DNA of 6,766 bases. Origin: Candidatus Helarchaeota archaeon. Lineage in GTDB: Archaea > Asgardarchaeota > Lokiarchaeia > Helarchaeales > JABXJV01. The notes beneath the pieces are model-generated. The model was not told the origin of the DNA and made no database searches. It was given only the letters and a program-made list of their open reading frames with translations. The stretch lies in assembly GCA_013375355.1 (NCBI GenBank), contig JABXJV010000559.1:1-6766 (forward strand), read 5' to 3'. The translations under genes were made by a program, and so were the position numbers. Of this stretch, positions 6,224-6,766 are shown piece after piece (the first letter of the stretch is position 1; each line of letters opens with the position of its first letter).

Positions 6224-6279
6224 TTGTGCAAAAGATAGTAGAAAATAATTTTTAATTTTTATCTTTAATTTTGATATAT

Positions 6280-6766
6280 ATGATTTCATTAGAAAATCTG
6301 CAAGTATGGGGGTTAACGAAGAACGAGGCCAAGCTATTGACCTTCTTTATTAATAATAGGCACAGAAAAGATCTAAGCTTTAAGAAAGTCAAAAAGAATA
6401 TTAAATCAAAGAGATCATTTTATCGTCCTTTATTACAGGATTTAATAGATAAAAAATTTTTATTTGTATTAAAAGATCGTCGTCCCATAACTTATCAATT
6501 CAACGAAAATAGATTTAAAGAGATTTTTCAAGAAGAACAAGACGCATTTTTAAAGAGAAGACAAAATTTTGATTTGTTATTTGAAAAAATAAAGGATAAA
6601 AAGGGTCAACTTAATTTTTTAAAGGTTGCTCAAGCTCAATTAAGACTAAAAAGCGAACATATTGAGATTTTAAATATTTTGTTTTCAAATTTTAATGATA
6701 AAAATTCTCCGAATGCGATGACACTTAAGGAGATTAGTCTAGAATTTAAGGGGAAATATCCAGAAC
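6280..6766 (+). CDS. Third TrmB-like paralogue, 5' part only (first 162 aa)
   Basis: The frame opens at ATG 6280 and is still open at the window end. Residues 1-75 are the same TrmB-like winged helix (WGLTKNEAKLL, KRSFYRPLLQDLIDKKFL, wing RPITYQF). Residues 79-115 are a charged helical linker. From about residue 120 the second winged helix begins (QLRLKSEHIEILNILF, then MTLKEI). Gly at residue 11 aligns with both neighbours, and 10 of the first 20 residues match the 1002-aa protein, so it is a more distant family member. Its KRSFYR recognition-helix core equals that of the first gene, whereas the second gene has EESFYW. The sensor modules, if present, lie beyond the window. The separation of 172 bp, the preceding T-run and a possible promoter suggest its own transcript. 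Confidence 0.85.
   Translation, partial: MISLENLQVWGLTKNEAKLLTFFINNRHRKDLSFKKVKKNIKSKRSFYRPLLQDLIDKKFLFVLKDRRPITYQFNENRFKEIFQEEQDAFLKRRQNFDLLFEKIKDKKGQLNFLKVAQAQLRLKSEHIEILNILFSNFNDKNSPNAMTLKEISLEFKGKYPE

Noticed and set aside
6221..6234. AAATTGTGCAAAAG upstream of the third gene as a possible further copy of AATTTTGTCAA
   Set aside because: It needs a substitution and an insertion to align; in DNA this AT-rich such a similarity is expected by chance.
6250..6272. TTTAATTTT repeated twice before the third gene
   Set aside because: Low-complexity T/A sequence; not distinguishable from base-composition noise.

Overview
The window is very AT-rich DNA with long, tightly packed reading frames. 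It carries archaeal-type signals: a GGTGAT Shine-Dalgarno that pairs with the archaeal/bacterial 16S 3' end, BRE/TATA-like boxes, a T-run terminator, and TrmB-like winged-helix proteins. TrmB-family regulators with a PLD-like sensor domain are mainly archaeal. AT-richness, lysine- and isoleucine-rich proteins and paralogue expansion would fit an Asgard (for example Loki-type) archaeon, but that placement is inference and no taxonomic marker gene is present.

Layout. Positions 1-83 (minus strand) hold the 5' end of a divergently transcribed gene whose first residues look like a TPR repeat. Positions 84-509 are a gene-free divergent intergenic region. It contains a palindrome near the TPR gene, a C-rich island, and a compact putative control region for the first plus-strand gene: an inverted repeat, two identical 11-bp direct repeats 23 bp apart, a BRE/TATA-like box and a 10-bp palindrome near the expected transcription start. 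Positions 510-3518 and 3558-6107 encode two large paralogues (1002 and 849 aa) separated by 39 bp and probably co-transcribed. A T-run follows the second gene. After a 172-bp gap with a second C-rich island and a possible promoter, a third paralogue starts at 6280 and runs off the window.

The main content is this tandem family. Each full-length member has an N-terminal TrmB-like winged helix, a helical linker, a second winged helix, a basic helical segment, and then repeated alpha/beta modules of about 140-175 aa. The modules resemble the PLD-like (phospholipase D fold) sensor domain of TrmB regulators. The 1002-aa protein has four modules and the 849-aa protein three; the size difference is essentially one whole module. 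Every module keeps a hydrophobic strand ending in Asp and a C-terminal signature F-x3-[W/F]-x4-D-x-R, but lacks the catalytic HxK of active PLD enzymes. The modules are therefore more likely ligand-binding or assembly units than hydrolases.

A working reading is a local, still-diversifying cluster of large DNA-binding sensor proteins that may regulate each other or neighbouring genes. No ligand, target or physiological role can be read from the sequence. I see no tRNA, rRNA, CRISPR array, transposase or phage gene.
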